From positions 1-64,000 of the forward strand of contig CABZAD010000003.1 in assembly GCA_902523665.1 (NCBI GenBank): a DNA stretch of 64,000 nucleotides, given 5' to 3'. Source of the stretch: an uncultured Bacteroidota bacterium (GTDB lineage: Bacteria; Bacteroidota; Bacteroidia; Flavobacteriales; Flavobacteriaceae). This document shows positions 28,950 through 38,900 of this stretch, one piece after another. Both the position numbers and the translations under genes were made by a program. Position 1 is the stretch's first letter; each line of letters opens with the position of its first letter. Below the pieces are notes generated by a model that was not told where the DNA came from, searched no databases, and saw only the letters and a list, made by a program, of their open reading frames with translations.

Positions 28950-30485
28950 TTAAAGTTGTTTTCTTATTTTTTTTGAGGATTCGTCTAGGCCTTCGTCATG
29001 ACCGAGAAGAATTTGTTTAGCTATTGATTTTCCTAACTCAACGCCCCATTGATCATAGCTATAAATATTTAAAATTGATCCTATTGTAAAAATTTTATTT
29101 TCATACATTGCTATTAATGAACCAAGGTTAAATGGGTCTAGCTTGTTAATAACTATTGAGTTTGATGGTTTGTTGCCATCTATATTTTTATGGATATTCT
29201 TACCTGAGTTTGATTTTCCCATCATCAAGGCATTGGATTGAGCTAAAAAGTTTGAATTTAAAATTTCATGTTGAGCGGAATCGCCATATAATGATTCTTT
29301 AAATGCAATTAAATCACATGGAATAATTTTAGTCCCTTGATGCATTAGTTGAAAAAAAGCATGTTGGGCGTTAGTTCCGGTTGATCCCCATAATATTGAC
29401 CCTGTTTCATAATTTACTTTTCTACCATTTCTATCAATACTTTTACCGTTACTTTCCATACTTGCCTGTTGTAGATAATCAGGAAGCTTGCTCAAGAATT
29501 GACTGTAAGGAAGAATTGCTTCCGTTTCATACTTAAAAAAATTATTATACCAAATACTAATTAAAGCAAGAACTACCGGAATATTTTTTTCAAATGGAGA
29601 ACTCTTAAAATGTATATCCATTTCATTTGCACCTCTTAGAAAATCTTTAAAATTGTCTGAACCTATAACTATTGAAATAATTAGCCCAACAGAACCCCAT
29701 AATGAAAATCTTCCACCAACCCATTCAGGTATTGAAAGAATATTTTCTGAGGAAACACCAAACTTTTTAGGAGCTTCAGTATTATTTGAAATACAAATAA
29801 AATGATCTTTTATATAATCTTCACTTGTATTATCAATAAACCATGCTCTAATTTTATTTGCATTTTCAAGTGTCTCAATAGTAGTAAAGGTTTTTGAAAC
29901 TATTATAAAAATGGTAGTCTCTGGATTGAGTTTTTCTATGAGTTTTGATGTGAAATCAGGATCTATATTTGATATAAAATGTGGCACAATACCTTTATTG
30001 TAATATGACAAGGCTTTTGTAACCATGTCAGGCCCTAGATGGGATCCTCCAATTCCAATATTAACAACATCTGTAATTTTTTTACCAGAATATCCTAATC
30101 TCTTTGCACTATTTATTTCATCTGAAATTTTAATTATCTTGTTTAAAGTAATATTAACCTCATCATTTTCTAATGATCTTAAAGCGGTATGAAGAACTGC
30201 TCTACTCTCAGTTTCATTTATAACAGATCCATTAAAATACTTCTCAATATTATTTTTTAGATTAGTTTCATCACATAGGCTTTTTAAAAGCTTAAATGAA
30301 TTATTACTTAATCTATTTTTTGAAAAGTCAACATAAAAGTTATTCCAGTTGATTGAAAACTTTTCGAGTCTATTATTTTCTCCTGTAAAAAAGTCATTAA
30401 TATGATAATTATTCTCTTTGTCAAATTGCTGAATAAGTTTTTTCCATGAAGATAGTTTCGTAGGATTTATCTTTGATAAAGCCAT
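28950..30485 (-). CDS. pgi: Glucose-6-phosphate isomerase
   Basis: A 511-residue glycolytic and gluconeogenic enzyme interconverting glucose-6-phosphate and fructose-6-phosphate. Signatures are NIGIGGSHLGPDMV near residue 142, FIIVSKTFTTIETLENA near residue 195, EWVGGRFSLWGSVG near residue 258, and the catalytic ESNGKSIDRNG plus GSTGTNAQHAFFQLMHQGT near residues 340-380. It is somewhat shorter than the roughly 545-residue E. coli enzyme. The start codon overlaps the stop of the M23 peptidase gene (TAATG arrangement), so translation is probably coupled. Confidence 0.96.
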   Translation of the reverse strand: MALSKINPTKLSSWKKLIQQFDKENNYHINDFFTGENNRLEKFSINWNNFYVDFSKNRLSNNSFKLLKSLCDETNLKNNIEKYFNGSVINETESRAVLHTALRSLENDEVNITLNKIIKISDEINSAKRLGYSGKKITDVVNIGIGGSHLGPDMVTKALSYYNKGIVPHFISNIDPDFTSKLIEKLNPETTIFIIVSKTFTTIETLENANKIRAWFIDNTSEDYIKDHFICISNNTEAPKKFGVSSENILSIPEWVGGRFSLWGSVGLIISIVIGSDNFKDFLRGANEMDIHFKSSPFEKNIPVVLALISIWYNNFFKYETEAILPYSQFLSKLPDYLQQASMESNGKSIDRNGRKVNYETGSILWGSTGTNAQHAFFQLMHQGTKIIPCDLIAFKESLYGDSAQHEILNSNFLAQSNALMMGKSNSGKNIHKNIDGNKPSNSIVINKLDPFNLGSLIAMYENKIFTIGSILNIYSYDQWGVELGKSIAKQILLGHDEGLDESSKKIRKQL

Positions 30486-31729
30486 TATATAGAGGTTTTA
30501 TTTTTAATTATTATAGAATCAATTTGTGATTTAATTAAAACAATATCATTAAGATACTTTTGTTTTAAGGACTCACTAATCGGCTTAGCTTCTGGCAACT
30601 TTTGCTTAAATGGATCCACTTCGTATCCATCTTTCCAAAATCTATAACATACATGAGGCCCTGAGGTATATCCAGTAACTCCTACAAAACCTATTACATC
30701 TCCCTGCTCAACAAATTGACCTACTTTAACTTTAGCTTTCTGCATATGGAGGTATTGAGTTGTATATGTGTTGTTATGTTTAACTTTTACATAATTCCCA
30801 TTTGCTCTTGTATAGCTTACTTCTGTCACAGCTCCATTTGCAGTTGATAATATCGGCGTGCCAATTGGTGCTGCAAAGTCGGTACCTCTATGAGGCCTTA
30901 TTCGGTTGTTATACAGTGCGATTCTTCTCCTGAGATTATATCTTGATGAAATTCTACCAAATTTTATGGGGGATTGTAAAAAAGCCCTTCTAAGATTCTT
31001 AGCATCTTGATCAAGATATTCAACAATACCTTTTATAGAATCAGTCTCATACTCGAACGCATACCTTTCAGCTCCTTTATGTAAAAAATAAGCTGCTCTA
31101 ACTTTAGTGATTTCAACAGGTATAGTGTCATCTATGAAGGCTTGTGTGTAGATGACTTTAAATTTGTCACCCTTGTCTAGTCTAAAAAAATCAATTGTCC
31201 AAGCATATATATCAGACAAGTAATAAGTTAATAGTGGGTCTTTATCTTGCCCCTCAAGTGTCAAGTATAATGAGTTTTCAATAATACCTGATGCAGATAA
31301 ATCTTTATATGTTCTTTCCTTTTTAAAAGTTCTTCCATAAATACTATCCTTGAGTTGAATTAAAGAATATCCCTCAATTGTTGGGTGGTAGACAAATGCT
31401 TTTAACCTTGGTACTGAGTCATTTGTGAATATTAGTGTGTAGGGTTTTCCGCGTTGTAGTATTCTAAAGTCAACATCATTTTTAGTCTTTTCTAAAGCTT
31501 TATATATTTCAGGATAGTCAATACCTTGACTTTCAAGTATGTCTCCAAAAGTATCGCCTCTTCCAACATTTTTTTCTTCAAAAATATGTTTTGACTCGTC
31601 ATATCCATATTTATAGATTATTGGATCTTCCTCATCTAAAATAACCGAGGCAATTTCTGAACCACATGAACTAAATAAATTAATTAAAAGAAATAACAAT
31701 GTGAAAAAATAATACTCAATATTCTTCAT
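30485..31729 (-). CDS. M23-family peptidoglycan metallopeptidase lipoprotein
   Basis: A 414-residue exported protein with lipobox LFSSC (Cys22), an OapA/LysM-like region near residues 55-105 (GRGDTFGDILESQG), and a C-terminal LytM domain. The zinc-site HxxxD is present (PHRGTDFAAPIGTP), and NTYTTQYLHMQKA follows. The final motif is GPHVCYRFW rather than the usual GPHLHFE, so a cysteine replaces one zinc-binding histidine; I recall the same change in other Bacteroidota members. Cell-wall cross-link cleavage or a regulatory role is likely. It overlaps both neighbouring genes by one base. Confidence 0.88.
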   Translation of the reverse strand: MKNIEYYFFTLLFLLINLFSSCGSEIASVILDEEDPIIYKYGYDESKHIFEEKNVGRGDTFGDILESQGIDYPEIYKALEKTKNDVDFRILQRGKPYTLIFTNDSVPRLKAFVYHPTIEGYSLIQLKDSIYGRTFKKERTYKDLSASGIIENSLYLTLEGQDKDPLLTYYLSDIYAWTIDFFRLDKGDKFKVIYTQAFIDDTIPVEITKVRAAYFLHKGAERYAFEYETDSIKGIVEYLDQDAKNLRRAFLQSPIKFGRISSRYNLRRRIALYNNRIRPHRGTDFAAPIGTPILSTANGAVTEVSYTRANGNYVKVKHNNTYTTQYLHMQKAKVKVGQFVEQGDVIGFVGVTGYTSGPHVCYRFWKDGYEVDPFKQKLPEAKPISESLKQKYLNDIVLIKSQIDSIIIKNKTSI

Positions 31730-32523
31730 TAACTTTTTTGTTTAATTAAAAAAGGACTAACAATACCCGAATAGTTGTTCAAGTCAGCTTTGATAGAACC
31801 TACTAATAAATCAGCCTGAACTCTAATAGGAATTTTATTTTCATCATTAGTAAGCCAAATTGTTATACTTCCTTCACCTTTAAAAATTCTACTTCTATTA
31901 GTGGCAGGCATAAATTTTAAGCACTCTAACTTACCATATTTGGTCCTTATGACCTCTTTGCCAAGATATTTTAGGGACAACTCTCTATTTTTTGAATCGT
32001 AGAACATATTTATATTAAAAAAATCTCCTTCGTCTATGTCATTTTCAGAGAAATTTTTTCTTAAATAATATAGTGATGATATAAGATCTTGAACATTATC
32101 CTTTGTTGAAATAATATCAGTAGTACCTTTTTTAATATTTTTTACAGTAGCCTGTTTTTTTTCTGAGTCAAAACTAACTTCCAAATTTTTTGTATATCCA
32201 CCTTCGTAAATATTTCTTTTAAAAAGCTTAGGTTGTACTTTTTTTGATTCAAAATAGCTGCTATAATAATCTTCTACTTTGAAAAAAAGTCTTGCTAGAC
32301 CGATTGTTTTTCCATACCCAGACGCAAGTAAAACATCTTCCCCATCAATCTTTTCATTTGAAAGTGTAAGAGAGGCATAACTGGCATTAAAAATTCCATA
32401 ATGTACTCTGTATTCAAGATTTTCACCAGCTTTAAATGGTCCAAATTCAGTATAGGATGTTTGACTAAAAATTAGATTAATACTAAATAATATAGACTTA
32501 AGGTATAGAAGAAAAATTTTCAT
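31729..32523 (-). CDS. DUF3108 exported protein
   Basis: A 264-residue protein with a signal peptide (hydrophobic core LLYLKSILFSINLIFSQ) followed by a beta-rich domain. DUF3108 features include FGPFKAGENLEYRVHYGIFNA near residue 27, YYSSYFESKKVQPKLFKRNIYEGGY near residue 88, and the C-terminal WLTNDENKIPIRVQADLLVGSIKADL. Proteins of this family are periplasmic with no assigned function. It is the first gene of a translationally coupled set leading to the M23 peptidase and pgi. Confidence 0.85.
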   Translation of the reverse strand: MKIFLLYLKSILFSINLIFSQTSYTEFGPFKAGENLEYRVHYGIFNASYASLTLSNEKIDGEDVLLASGYGKTIGLARLFFKVEDYYSSYFESKKVQPKLFKRNIYEGGYTKNLEVSFDSEKKQATVKNIKKGTTDIISTKDNVQDLISSLYYLRKNFSENDIDEGDFFNINMFYDSKNRELSLKYLGKEVIRTKYGKLECLKFMPATNRSRIFKGEGSITIWLTNDENKIPIRVQADLLVGSIKADLNNYSGIVSPFLIKQKS

Positions 32524-32533
32524 CTTGCAGTTA

Positions 32534-32551
32534 CAAAATTAATCAAAATTA
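32534..32551 (-). promoter_or_regulatory. Two tandem -7 boxes for the DUF3108-M23-pgi operon
   Basis: On the minus strand TAATTTTG occurs at 32541-32534 and again at 32551-32544; both match TAnnTTTG. The leader would be very short. The outer copy overlaps the uvrC gene end only by proximity, not by sequence function. Confidence 0.4.
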
Positions 32552-34276
32552 ATTTCTTAATTGATTAAAAACAGATCTACCTCTTGTCTTACCAAGAAAC
32601 TTAATCAGTTCTTCTTCCTCGAGTTCTTTTAGTCTAATAAAAGATTTATATTTTTTCAATAATTTATCTTTTAGAATAGGGCCAATTCCGATTAAATCAT
32701 CAATACCTGATTTAAGTGCATTTTTACTCCTTATATCTCTGTGAAAATTAATAGCAAATCTATGTGCTTCGTTTCTTAATTGCTGAATTAATTTTAAAGT
32801 TTCTGATTTTTTATCAATGTATAAAGGAAGTTTATCATTTGGCTTGAATATCTCTTCAAGTTTTTTGGCTATCCCTATTATAGCTACTTTTTTTTCTAAA
32901 TCAAGTTTCTTTATACTTTTTAAGCCTGCGGTAAGCTGTCCTTTTCCTCCATCTACTATAATAAGATTTGGTAATGGTTTATTCTCTTTTAAAAGCCTAG
33001 ATAATCTTCTGAATATAACTTGTTCCATAGATGCAAAGTCGTCGGGCCCCTCAATATTCTTAATTTTAAAGTGTCTGTAATCTTTTCTTGACGGTTTACA
33101 ATTCTTGAATACTACACAAGACGCAACGGGATTTGTACCCATTAAATTTGAATTGTCAAAACATTCAATTTGAAGAGGTTGATTTTTTAATTGTAAATCT
33201 TTTTTTGCTTGTTCCATAATCCTTTTTCCATGGTCCTCAGGATCTACAATTTTTATCTGCTTTAACTTATCAATTCTGTAAAATTTTGCATTTCTTTCAG
33301 AAAGCTCGATTAACTTTTTCTTATCACCTGATTTAGGAACTGAAATTTTAAGTGTTTTAGGAAGGCTTACTTTAAATGGGACAACTACTTCTTTACTTTG
33401 AGAATGAAACCTTTGTTTTAGTTCAATAACAGCTAATCTTAAAATTTCTTTATCAGTTTCTTCAAGTCTTTTCTTGATTTCAAGTGTAAATGATCTGATA
33501 ACTGCACCGTAAGATATTTGTAAATAATTTACATATGCATGGGTTTGATCAGTAACCAAAGCAAAAACATCGATATCACTAATCTTGGAATTAACAATTG
33601 TAGATTTTGCTTGATAATTATAAAGAATATCTAGCTTGTCCTTAACCTCTTGTGCCTCTTCATATTTTAGATTCTTGGAAAAAGCATCCATCTTATTCTT
33701 TAACTCATCAATTGACTTTTTAAAATGCCCTTTAATTAAATTTCTTATTGATTTTATATTTTCAGAAAACTTAATTTTTACTGTATCATCTGTCTCCTTC
33801 TTAATCATATGGTTAAGTTCATGATTTAAGAAAGGATAAATATCTTTTATAAGTTTAATTAAAAAACGAGCACTATATACATTTGTAAATGGTCCGTAAT
33901 ACTCTCCTTTTCTTTTTTCAACCTTTCTGGTATAAAAAATATCAGGGATTGGATCTTTAACTATACATATCCAAGGGTATGACTTATCATCTTTTAGTAA
34001 TATATTATACTTAGGCTGGTATTTCTTTATTAAATTATTTTCAAGTAATAGAGCATCCATTTCTGTATCAACAATAATTTTCTCAATTTTTTTTATGCTT
34101 TTGACTAAAAGCCTAGTTTTTTTACTTTCATGACTCTTGTTAAAATATGAGCTTACTCTTTTTTTTAAATTTTTTGCTTTGCCTATATATATAATTTTTT
34201 CATCGTCATAAAACTGATATACACCAGGCAGCTCCGGAAGTGACTTTGATTGAATATGAAGTTCATATTGTTCCAT
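32549..34276 (-). CDS. uvrC: UvrABC excinuclease subunit C
   Basis: A 575-residue nucleotide-excision-repair nuclease making both incisions around a lesion. The N-terminal GIY-YIG domain reads LPGVYQFYDDEKIIYIGKAKNLKKR (about 14-38, read in two parts). A UVR motif lies near residues 198-232 (KNLKYEEAQEVKDKLDIL). The RNase-H-like endonuclease domain has ECFDNSNLMGTNPVAS near residue 370 and PNLIIVDGGKGQL near residue 430. Helix-hairpin-helix sequences end the protein. It is slightly short against about 600 residues, with no domain missing. Confidence 0.95.
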   Translation of the reverse strand: MEQYELHIQSKSLPELPGVYQFYDDEKIIYIGKAKNLKKRVSSYFNKSHESKKTRLLVKSIKKIEKIIVDTEMDALLLENNLIKKYQPKYNILLKDDKSYPWICIVKDPIPDIFYTRKVEKRKGEYYGPFTNVYSARFLIKLIKDIYPFLNHELNHMIKKETDDTVKIKFSENIKSIRNLIKGHFKKSIDELKNKMDAFSKNLKYEEAQEVKDKLDILYNYQAKSTIVNSKISDIDVFALVTDQTHAYVNYLQISYGAVIRSFTLEIKKRLEETDKEILRLAVIELKQRFHSQSKEVVVPFKVSLPKTLKISVPKSGDKKKLIELSERNAKFYRIDKLKQIKIVDPEDHGKRIMEQAKKDLQLKNQPLQIECFDNSNLMGTNPVASCVVFKNCKPSRKDYRHFKIKNIEGPDDFASMEQVIFRRLSRLLKENKPLPNLIIVDGGKGQLTAGLKSIKKLDLEKKVAIIGIAKKLEEIFKPNDKLPLYIDKKSETLKLIQQLRNEAHRFAINFHRDIRSKNALKSGIDDLIGIGPILKDKLLKKYKSFIRLKELEEEELIKFLGKTRGRSVFNQLRN

Positions 34277-34281
34277 TCAAA

Positions 34282-34289
34282 CAAAATTA
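34282..34289 (-). promoter_or_regulatory. Possible -7 box for uvrC
   Basis: On the minus strand this reads TAATTTTG, matching TAnnTTTG, only five bases before the uvrC ATG; the transcript would be nearly leaderless if it is used. Confidence 0.25.
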
Positions 34290-34317
34290 AAGTTATTTTT
34301 ATTTTATATTAATATAG

Positions 34318-34887
34318 ATGATAAATAACAATAAAAAGTTTTTACGAAAAGCTTTCAAGGAAAAAAGGTCTAAAATTAATTTAACTCAGTATAAGTATTT
34401 GTGTAAGTGTATTTATAATAACTTAATTAAACTTAAGATCTGGGATAAAGAATTTTTCCATATTTATCTATCCAATGATTCCAAAAAAGAGGTTAGTACA
34501 AATGATATTGTGAGCTTATTGATAAAAAAAAATAAAAAAGTAATAGTGCCAAAAATTTGTGATGAACAATTAATACATTTTGAATTAGACTTAAACACAG
34601 AATTCATTATTAATAAACTTGGAATTAGAGAACCAATAACCGATGTAGAATTTGACAAATCATTAATTGAAATAATAATAGTTCCACTATTAGTTTTTGA
34701 TAGAAAAGGCCAAAGAGTTGGATATGGTGGAGGATATTATGACAAGTTTATGAGTGATGTTCCAAATAATGTGGTTAAAATAGGACTTTCTTTATTTGAA
34801 CCTGTTGAAGAAATCAATGACATTTATGCAAATGATATTAAGCTTAATTTTGTTATAACCCCAAGTAAAATACATAGCTTTAATTAA
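34318..34887 (+). CDS. 5-formyltetrahydrofolate cyclo-ligase
   Basis: A 189-residue ATP-dependent enzyme converting 5-formyl-THF to 5,10-methenyl-THF, returning folate to the one-carbon pool. The N-terminal basic region with RKAFKEKRSKI contacts ATP. The C-terminal VPLLVFDRKGQRVGYGGGYYDKFM near residues 122-145 is the diagnostic ATP/folate motif. It is divergent from uvrC and overlaps the convergent lspA gene by eight bases. The gene is called fau or ygfA in other bacteria. Confidence 0.92.
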   Translation: MINNNKKFLRKAFKEKRSKINLTQYKYLCKCIYNNLIKLKIWDKEFFHIYLSNDSKKEVSTNDIVSLLIKKNKKVIVPKICDEQLIHFELDLNTEFIINKLGIREPITDVEFDKSLIEIIIVPLLVFDRKGQRVGYGGGYYDKFMSDVPNNVVKIGLSLFEPVEEINDIYANDIKLNFVITPSKIHSFN

Positions 34888-35563
34888 AAGAAACCTCTTT
34901 ATTAAAGATTAACAAAAGAATTATTCCTGTGCTGATATAGGAATCAGCAAAATTAAAAACATACTCAAAAAAGGTATATTCTTTACCTCCTATGTAGGGC
35001 AACCAATTTGGCCATATCCATGTTGCTAAAGGAAATTGAATCATATCAACTACGCTTCCATAAAATAATGAGGAATACCCAACCTCTGGAAATAATGTAG
35101 CAACTTGACCAAAACTAGATGAAAATATTACACCATAAAAAACGGAGTCAATAAGATTTCCAAGAGCACCTGCTAATATTAGGCAAAAACAGAATATTAA
35201 TAATTGCGAACCTTTGTTTTTTATAATACTTTTTAGGTAAAATCCTATTCCTATACAAGCAAAGATTCTAACAAAAGTTAATATCAATTTTGCAGAATCT
35301 TCATCTAAGAAAGGTATTAAATTATTAAGCCTAGCACCCATTGCCATGCCCTTATTTTCAATAAATAAAAGTTTAAAAAAACCTAAGTCTATAATTGGCA
35401 TTTCACCATAGGCTGTAATAGGATAATTAAGTTTAATATAAAACTTTATAAACTGATCTAAAGAAACCAATAATAAGATTAATATTATGGACTTTTTAGT
35501 ATCAATATTTTTTAGCAGGGATATCAAGAAATAGAACTTAACTTTGAATATTCTTTGCCTCAA
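34880..35563 (-). CDS. lspA: Lipoprotein signal peptidase II
   Basis: A 227-residue inner-membrane aspartyl protease that removes lipoprotein signal peptides. Four hydrophobic helices are visible. The two catalytic aspartates are in GALGNLIDSVFYG and FNFADSYIS, and SLDQFIKFYIK near the start is the first conserved block. The ATG at 35563 lies 26 bases inside the DksA-like gene. A TTG at 35527, just after that gene's stop, would remove 12 residues and fits the usual LspA N-terminus, so the start is uncertain. It is needed to process the many lipoproteins seen here. Confidence 0.93.
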   Translation of the reverse strand: MRQRIFKVKFYFLISLLKNIDTKKSIILILLLVSLDQFIKFYIKLNYPITAYGEMPIIDLGFFKLLFIENKGMAMGARLNNLIPFLDEDSAKLILTFVRIFACIGIGFYLKSIIKNKGSQLLIFCFCLILAGALGNLIDSVFYGVIFSSSFGQVATLFPEVGYSSLFYGSVVDMIQFPLATWIWPNWLPYIGGKEYTFFEYVFNFADSYISTGIILLLIFNKEVSFN

Positions 35564-35921
35564 TACTTAATGTTGCATGAGGAACGATTTTAAGTCTTTT
35601 TTTATTAATAAGCTTCCCCGTAACCCTACATACTCCGTATGTCTTATTTTCAATTCTTATAAGTGCATTTTTTAAATCTCTGATAAATTTTTCTTGTCTT
35701 AGAGCTAGTTGAGTATTAGCTTCCTTAGACATTGTTTCAGAGCCCTCTTCAAAAGATTTAAATGTTGGTGATGTATCGTCAGTCCCATTGTTACTATCAT
35801 TCATATATGCGCTTTTGAGAAGATTTAAATCAGTCTTTGCTTTTTCAATTTTTTCATTGATAATTTTTCTAAAGCTTTCTAATTCTTTATCAGTATACCT
35901 ATTCTTTGTCTTTTTACTCAT
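35538..35921 (-). CDS. TraR/DksA-family protein
   Basis: A 127-residue protein of the DksA/TraR type that binds RNA polymerase or related targets. It has a helical N-terminus (YTDKELESFRKIINEKIEKAKTDL), the conserved DDTSPTFKSFEEGSETMSKEA, and IENKTYGVCRVTGKLINKKRL near the C-terminus. Only one cysteine of the usual C4 zinc finger remains. I recall the same reduced form in other flavobacteria, so it is probably not decay. It lies directly before lspA, an arrangement I recognise from other flavobacteria. Confidence 0.85.
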   Translation of the reverse strand: MSKKTKNRYTDKELESFRKIINEKIEKAKTDLNLLKSAYMNDSNNGTDDTSPTFKSFEEGSETMSKEANTQLALRQEKFIRDLKNALIRIENKTYGVCRVTGKLINKKRLKIVPHATLSIEAKNIQS

Positions 35922-35951
35922 ATTAAACTTTATTAATGGTTATAACTGTTT

Positions 35952-38900
35952 TTATATCATCAAACTCAATTTTTCCCCTTCATTTAAATTTTCGCTAAAA
36001 TATAATTTTATTGCAAGAGTTTCACCCTTTATGTAATCTAAATTAGAATTTAATGCCTCCTCAAGTTTTTTGTTATTTTTTATATTAATCTCAATTTTAT
36101 CAGTTACATCATAGCCTTGATTCTTTCTTATGTTTTGAACTCTATTCACTATTTCTCTTGTTATACCCTCATTTATAAGCTCTTCATTAAGATTTAAATC
36201 AAGAGCAATAGTTTGACTACCATCTGTTGCTACGGAAAGACCTTCAATATCCTTATAGTTTATCTCAATATCATCAGTAGAAATAATTACATCAGTGTTT
36301 TCAACTAATAGATTCAGACTTCCTTCAATTTCCAGTTTTTCAATTTCAGTATTTGAAAGTTGTTTAATTTCTTTTGCAACAGCATCAATTATTTTTCCAT
36401 ATTTAGGACCAAGTAGCTTAAAGTTAGGTTTAAGCTCTTTAATTAGTAAAGAGTCTTTATTATCAAGAAATTCAATTGACTTTACATTTATTTCAGATAG
36501 TATTTGAGATTTTGCGTTTTCAATCTCTTCTTTTTCAATATCTGTTTTAACTGGAATAATTATCTTATTCAGTGGCTGTCTAACTTTAATTTTTTCTTTT
36601 TTTCTAATTGAAAGCGCCAAAGAGCAAATATTTCTTATTTGATTAATTTTGTTCTCAAGCTTTTTATCAATTAACTCTTGAATTATATCTGGAAAACTTG
36701 ATAAATGAACAGAATTAGCATTTTCTTGTTTGGAAATTATATTTAAAGATTGAAAAATATACTCAGAGTAAAAAGGTGCTATGGGAGAAATCAGTTTACT
36801 AATTTTTATTAAACATTCATGTAGTGTTTGATATGCAGAAATCTTATCTTGATTATATTCTCCTTTCCAGAATCTTCTCCTGGATAATCTTACGTACCAA
36901 TTGCTAAGTTTCTCCTGAACAAAATCATTTATATCTCGAGCAGCAGGGGTTAAATCATAATTCTCAAGGTTATAATCTACTTTTTTTGCCAATGAATTTA
37001 ACTCTGAGATAATCCATCTGTCAAGTTCAGGTCTTTTGACAAAATCTATTTTATCTTCCTTATGTTTGAAGTTATCAATGTTGGCATATAAACTAAAAAA
37101 ACTATAAACGTTTTGAAGAGTCCCAAAGAATTTTCTTTTAACTTCAGCAACACCTTCTTTATCAAATTTTAAATTATCCCATGGGTTTGAATTAGAAATC
37201 ATGTACCACCTTACTGCATCTGCACCATATACATTTATCATTTCAAATGGATCAATAGCATTTCCTAGTCTTTTAGACATTTTTTGTCCATTTTTGTCTA
37301 ATACAAGCCCATTAGAAACAACATTTTTATATGAAATGGAGTTAAAAGAAAGACATGAGATAGCGTGAAGAGTATAGAACCAACCTCTTGTTTGGTCAAC
37401 ACCTTCTGCAATAAAGTCGGCGGGGAAATTGGTTTGTTTATCAATCATCTCTTTATTCTCAAATGGATAATGAATTTGAGCATAAGGCATTGAACCTGAT
37501 TCAAACCAAACATCAATTATATCTTTCTCTCTTTTCATTGGCAACCCCTTACTTGTTGATAAAATAATTTCATCAACAATGTCCTTATGTAAGTCTATGT
37601 TATCATAATTTTTATCTGACATATTCCCAATCTCGAAACTTGAGAACGGGTTAGACTTCATGTTTCTATCTTTGATTGATATGTTGATTTCATTAATGAG
37701 CTCTTCAACAGATCCTATAACTTTATATTCGGAATTATCCTCATTAGCCCATATAGGAAGTGGAACTCCCCAAAACCTTGATCTTGAAAGGTTCCAATCA
37801 TTTGCAGATTTTAACCAATTTCCAAATCTCCCCTCACCAGTTGAATTAGGCTTCCAATTAATTTCTTTATTGAGATTAAACATACTTTCAGACAAGTCAC
37901 TAACTTTAATAAACCATGATTCCATAGGGTAATATAAAATAGGCTTATCTGTTCTCCAGCAATGAGGATAAGAGTGTAAGTATCTTTCAACTCTAAATGC
38001 TAAATTTTTTTCTTTAAGTTTAATAGCGATTTCAACATCTATCGATTTTTCAGGCATCTTATCTTCTTGATAGTATTCATTTTTTACATATTTTCCACTT
38101 ATCATACCAATATCATCAATGAATTTACCTTTTAAATCAACTAAAGGTACCTTATTGCCATTTTTATCAGGAACTAGAAGAGGCGGAACTTCAGGTTTTG
38201 CAGATTTTGCTGCCTTATAATCATCTGCACCAAATGTTGGAGCTGTATGAACAATTCCAGTTCCGTCTTCGGTTGTTACAAATTCCCCTAAAATTACTCT
38301 AAATGCATTTTCTGGATTGTCAATTGGTAGAGGAGACTCATCCCATATCCTTTCATATTTAAGATTTTCAAAATCAATACCATTAAATGAACTAACAACA
38401 TAGTATGGAATTTTTGTATCAGATTCTTTGAATAAACCTAACTTATTTTTTTCTTTAACATTAAAAAAGTTTTTACTAAAAACTTTTTTAATAAGAGAAG
38501 TAGCAAGAACCACGGTTATTTTTTCTCTTGTATACTGGTTAAATGTTTTTACAAATGAATACTCAATTTTACCACCTAAAGTTAAAGCCGTATTAGAGGG
38601 TAGAGTCCAAGGGGTTGTGGTCCATGCTAAGAAATAAAAAGGGAACATTTCACTGAATTTATCAGATTTATTGTCTTTGATACATTTAAATTGAGCAATT
38701 ACTGATGTATCACTAATTTCCCTGTAAGCGCCAGGTTGATTTAGTTCATGGGAGCTTAAACCAGAGCCTGCCGCTGGTGAATAAGGTTGAACAGTATATC
38801 CTTTGTAAAGAAGGTTTTTTTCAAATATGTTTTTAATTAACCACCAGACAGTTTCCATGTATTTGGGTTTGTAAGTTACATATGGGTCAGACAAGTCAAT

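Noticed and set aside
35538-35921. Loss of zinc-finger cysteines in the DksA-like gene as decay
   Set aside because: The surrounding residues are well conserved and I recall the same one-cysteine form in other flavobacteria.
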